Assembly (NCBI GenBank): GCA_902767195.1 | Contig: CACXGS010000176.1 | Span: 1-8,643, forward strand | Length of the DNA: 8,643 bases | DNA from: an uncultured Lachnospiraceae bacterium | Lineage (GTDB): Bacteria; Bacillota_A; Clostridia; Lachnospirales; Lachnospiraceae | Direction: 5' to 3' | Shown: in pieces, positions 6,943-8,643 of the stretch | Position numbering within the stretch: position 1 is the first letter of the stretch | How the letters are laid out: each line of letters begins with the position of its first letter | The notes under the pieces: generated by a model | Database searches by the model: none | Told to the model about the DNA's origin: nothing | Seen by the model: only the letters and a program-made list of their open reading frames with translations | Program-made: the position numbers and the translations under genes

Positions 6943-8643
6943 ATGCGAAAGAAATCAAGTATCTACTCTTTAATTGTTATATGGCTGGTCTTTATGTTTC
7001 TTTTCACCATTGTAATTATTGTGGGACGAAATATTATTTACACGGTTCAGGGCAAGAATCTGAAGATTCTCGATCCCGACGCCTTTGTTGTTAAGGAGAA
7101 GGACAGGAAAGAAGCCAGACCGGATACCCTGATCCTTTACCAGAACAATCTGGACAGCAAGAAAGGCTTCTGGGAAATGCGGGCCATATTAAAGCAGATG
7201 AGGCTCCCCTGCAGCAAATGTAAGACCGCCGATTTCAAACCTGAGATCCTTAAAGACTATCACCGCGTCATTATCTCGGTTTCCGATGCCAGTGTGATCG
7301 AGCCTTTTATCCCCCAGATCCGGGAATATGTGGAAGAGGGCGGATATATTATGTTTGCCATTCCTCCTCATGTATCCCAGTCGCCGGAGACCATGGACCT
7401 GATGGGAATCCAGACTCTTAGTGAGAATGAACTTGCCACAGTCAAAGGTTTTACTGCAGTGGGTGATTTTATGCCCGGAGGAAGCCGTAAGCTCTCTATC
7501 AGCACGCCTTACGAATCCTCCCTGGATGCCAGAGTCAGTGAGGACTGCAGGATCTATATGACTTCCACGGATAAGCGGGCTGTTCCTCTGATCTGGAAAA
7601 GAAAAGCAGGAAAAGGCGGTGTCATCGTCGATAATTTCGGTTTTATCGAAAAAGCCTACCGGGGATATCACTGCGCAGCCTACACCTTAATGGACGAATG
7701 CACGGTATGGCCTGTTATTAACGGGTCTGCTTTCTATATCGACGACTTCCCTTCTCCGGTACCTCCCGGAGACAGCTACCAGATTTTACAGGATTACGGG
7801 ATGGATATCAAAGATTTCTATACCCAGGTCTGGTGGAAGGATGTCAGCAACCTGGCAAGAAAATACAATATCCGATATACGGGACTGATCATCGAGATGT
7901 ACAATGCCCAGACTTCCGGGGAGCTTCCCCGCCAGACGGATACCACCCGTTTCGAATATTTCGGCAACATGCTCCTGGATATGGGAGGCGAGCTGGGAAT
8001 TCACGGTTACAATCATATGCCACTGGTTCTGGAAGATTTCGATTATCTTGGCAAGTATTATTCTTATTTCCAGTGGATCAGTGTGGACGAGATCCGGGAT
8101 TCCATCTCTGAGGTTCTGGATTTTTCCCACAGTGTCTTTCCCCACCAGACCTTCACTGTTTATGTGCCGCCTTCCAATATCATTTCCAAAGAAGGCAGAA
8201 AGGTTCTGGCGGAGGATTTCCCGGAGATTAAATGCATCGCCAGCCTCTATCTCCCGGACCAGAACGACGTATCCTACGCCACCAATTTCGAGATTACGGA
8301 GGATGGCCTGATCCAGACGCCCCGTATCACATCCGGTTATGTTCTGGATGATTATATGAATGCTGCCGCCTGTTCCGAGCTTTACCTCCACTGTGTCAAC
8401 ACACATTTCCAGCACCCGGATGACGTGCTGGATGTGGACAGGGGAGCGAATCTGGGATGGCAGGAGCTTTACAGCCGCCTGGAGAACTATGTCTCCTGGC
8501 TCCACAATGCCCTTCCTTCTCTGCGGGCCCTGACGGGAAGCGAGATGGCTGCTGCGGTTCAGCGTTATTCCAATATCCGGATGAAAAAAAAGGTGGGGAA
8601 AAACAAGATTAAACTGTCTCTGGACGGTTTTGCTGATGAAGCC
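6943..8643 (+). CDS. pelA: PelA-type polysaccharide deacetylase (DUF2194), 3'-truncated by the window
   Basis: The frame opens at ATG 6943 (GGAG at 6929-6932) and stays open to the last base, giving 567 residues without a stop. A single N-terminal membrane helix (about 6-28) anchors an extracellular protein. Residues about 60-250 form an alpha/beta region (LILYQNN, HRVIISVSD, GGVIVDNFG). From about 262 there is a deacetylase domain with the expected motifs: YIDDFPSP with Asp267 and Asp268, GIHGYNHM with His354 and His358, YVPPSN at 407-412, and HFQHPDD with His491. The Asp-His-His set fits the metal site of CE4-like enzymes. In Gram-positive pel loci the deacetylase of PelA is a separate DUF2194 protein that partly removes acetyl groups from the GalNAc-rich polymer outside the membrane. 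No hydrolase domain is seen N-terminal to it, unlike Pseudomonas PelA. It lies 26 nt after pelE, in the same operon. The C-terminus is outside the window. Confidence 0.85.
   Translation, partial: MRKKSSIYSLIVIWLVFMFLFTIVIIVGRNIIYTVQGKNLKILDPDAFVVKEKDRKEARPDTLILYQNNLDSKKGFWEMRAILKQMRLPCSKCKTADFKPEILKDYHRVIISVSDASVIEPFIPQIREYVEEGGYIMFAIPPHVSQSPETMDLMGIQTLSENELATVKGFTAVGDFMPGGSRKLSISTPYESSLDARVSEDCRIYMTSTDKRAVPLIWKRKAGKGGVIVDNFGFIEKAYRGYHCAAYTLMDECTVWPVINGSAFYIDDFPSPVPPGDSYQILQDYGMDIKDFYTQVWWKDVSNLARKYNIRYTGLIIEMYNAQTSGELPRQTDTTRFEYFGNMLLDMGGELGIHGYNHMPLVLEDFDYLGKYYSYFQWISVDEIRDSISEVLDFSHSVFPHQTFTVYVPPSNIISKEGRKVLAEDFPEIKCIASLYLPDQNDVSYATNFEITEDGLIQTPRITSGYVLDDYMNAAACSELYLHCVNTHFQHPDDVLDVDRGANLGWQELYSRLENYVSWLHNALPSLRALTGSEMAAAVQRYSNIRMKKKVGKNKIKLSLDGFADEA

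Noticed and set aside
7189..7671. Minus-strand open frame of 160 codons
   Set aside because: Shadow of the deacetylase N-terminal region, with no ribosome binding site or motif of its own.
7786..8505. Long open frame on the minus strand (239 codons)
   Set aside because: It lies wholly inside the deacetylase gene, whose + strand frame has clear catalytic motifs; the antisense protein shows no recognisable domain.

Overview
The window looks like chromosomal DNA of an anaerobic Gram-positive Firmicute, most likely a clostridial (Lachnospiraceae-type) bacterium. The reasons are strong AGGAGG-type ribosome binding sites, moderate GC, a lipoprotein with a Gram-positive style signal, a clostridial-looking NUDIX protein, and a Pel-type exopolysaccharide locus in the Gram-positive arrangement. 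This placement is inference from style and gene content. All genes lie on the + strand. I see no rRNA, tRNA, CRISPR array, transposase or phage gene.

Left part (1-2987): the 3' portion of a long gene that enters from outside the window and encodes a protein made, as far as can be seen, only of about 26 tandem 32/33-residue Tyr/Asp/Gly repeats of YD (RHS-like) or MORN-variant flavour. It overlaps the start of a NUDIX hydrolase gene with an intact Nudix box. A 161-bp gap follows, with a weak terminator-like hairpin, a candidate promoter and a perfect 9-bp inverted repeat.

Middle part (3149-4165): two closely spaced genes. The first encodes a small lipoprotein with features of the chagasin/I42 cysteine-peptidase-inhibitor fold. 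The second encodes a two-helix membrane protein with a Gly-Pro-rich linker and a C-terminal four-cysteine zinc ribbon.

Right part (4230-8643): the start of a Gram-positive pel operon. Its first gene encodes a PelD-like protein with an unusual architecture: a degenerate NAD-epimerase/SDR domain, four membrane helices, a coiled coil and a GAF-like domain, but no GGDEF domain. The second, overlapping by ATGA, encodes a PelE-like protein with two membrane helices and a TPR-like region. The third encodes a membrane-anchored DUF2194/PelA-type polysaccharide deacetylase, cut off by the window end. By analogy with known pel loci, PelD and PelE form part of the membrane synthase/transport complex and the deacetylase modifies the exported GalNAc-rich polymer. 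The glycosyltransferase (pelF) and transporter (pelG) would be expected just downstream, outside this window.

The most interesting points are the PelD variant without a visible c-di-GMP receptor domain, its fused SDR-like domain, the higher-order 390-nt period in the repeat gene, and the palindrome in front of the chagasin-like lipoprotein gene.
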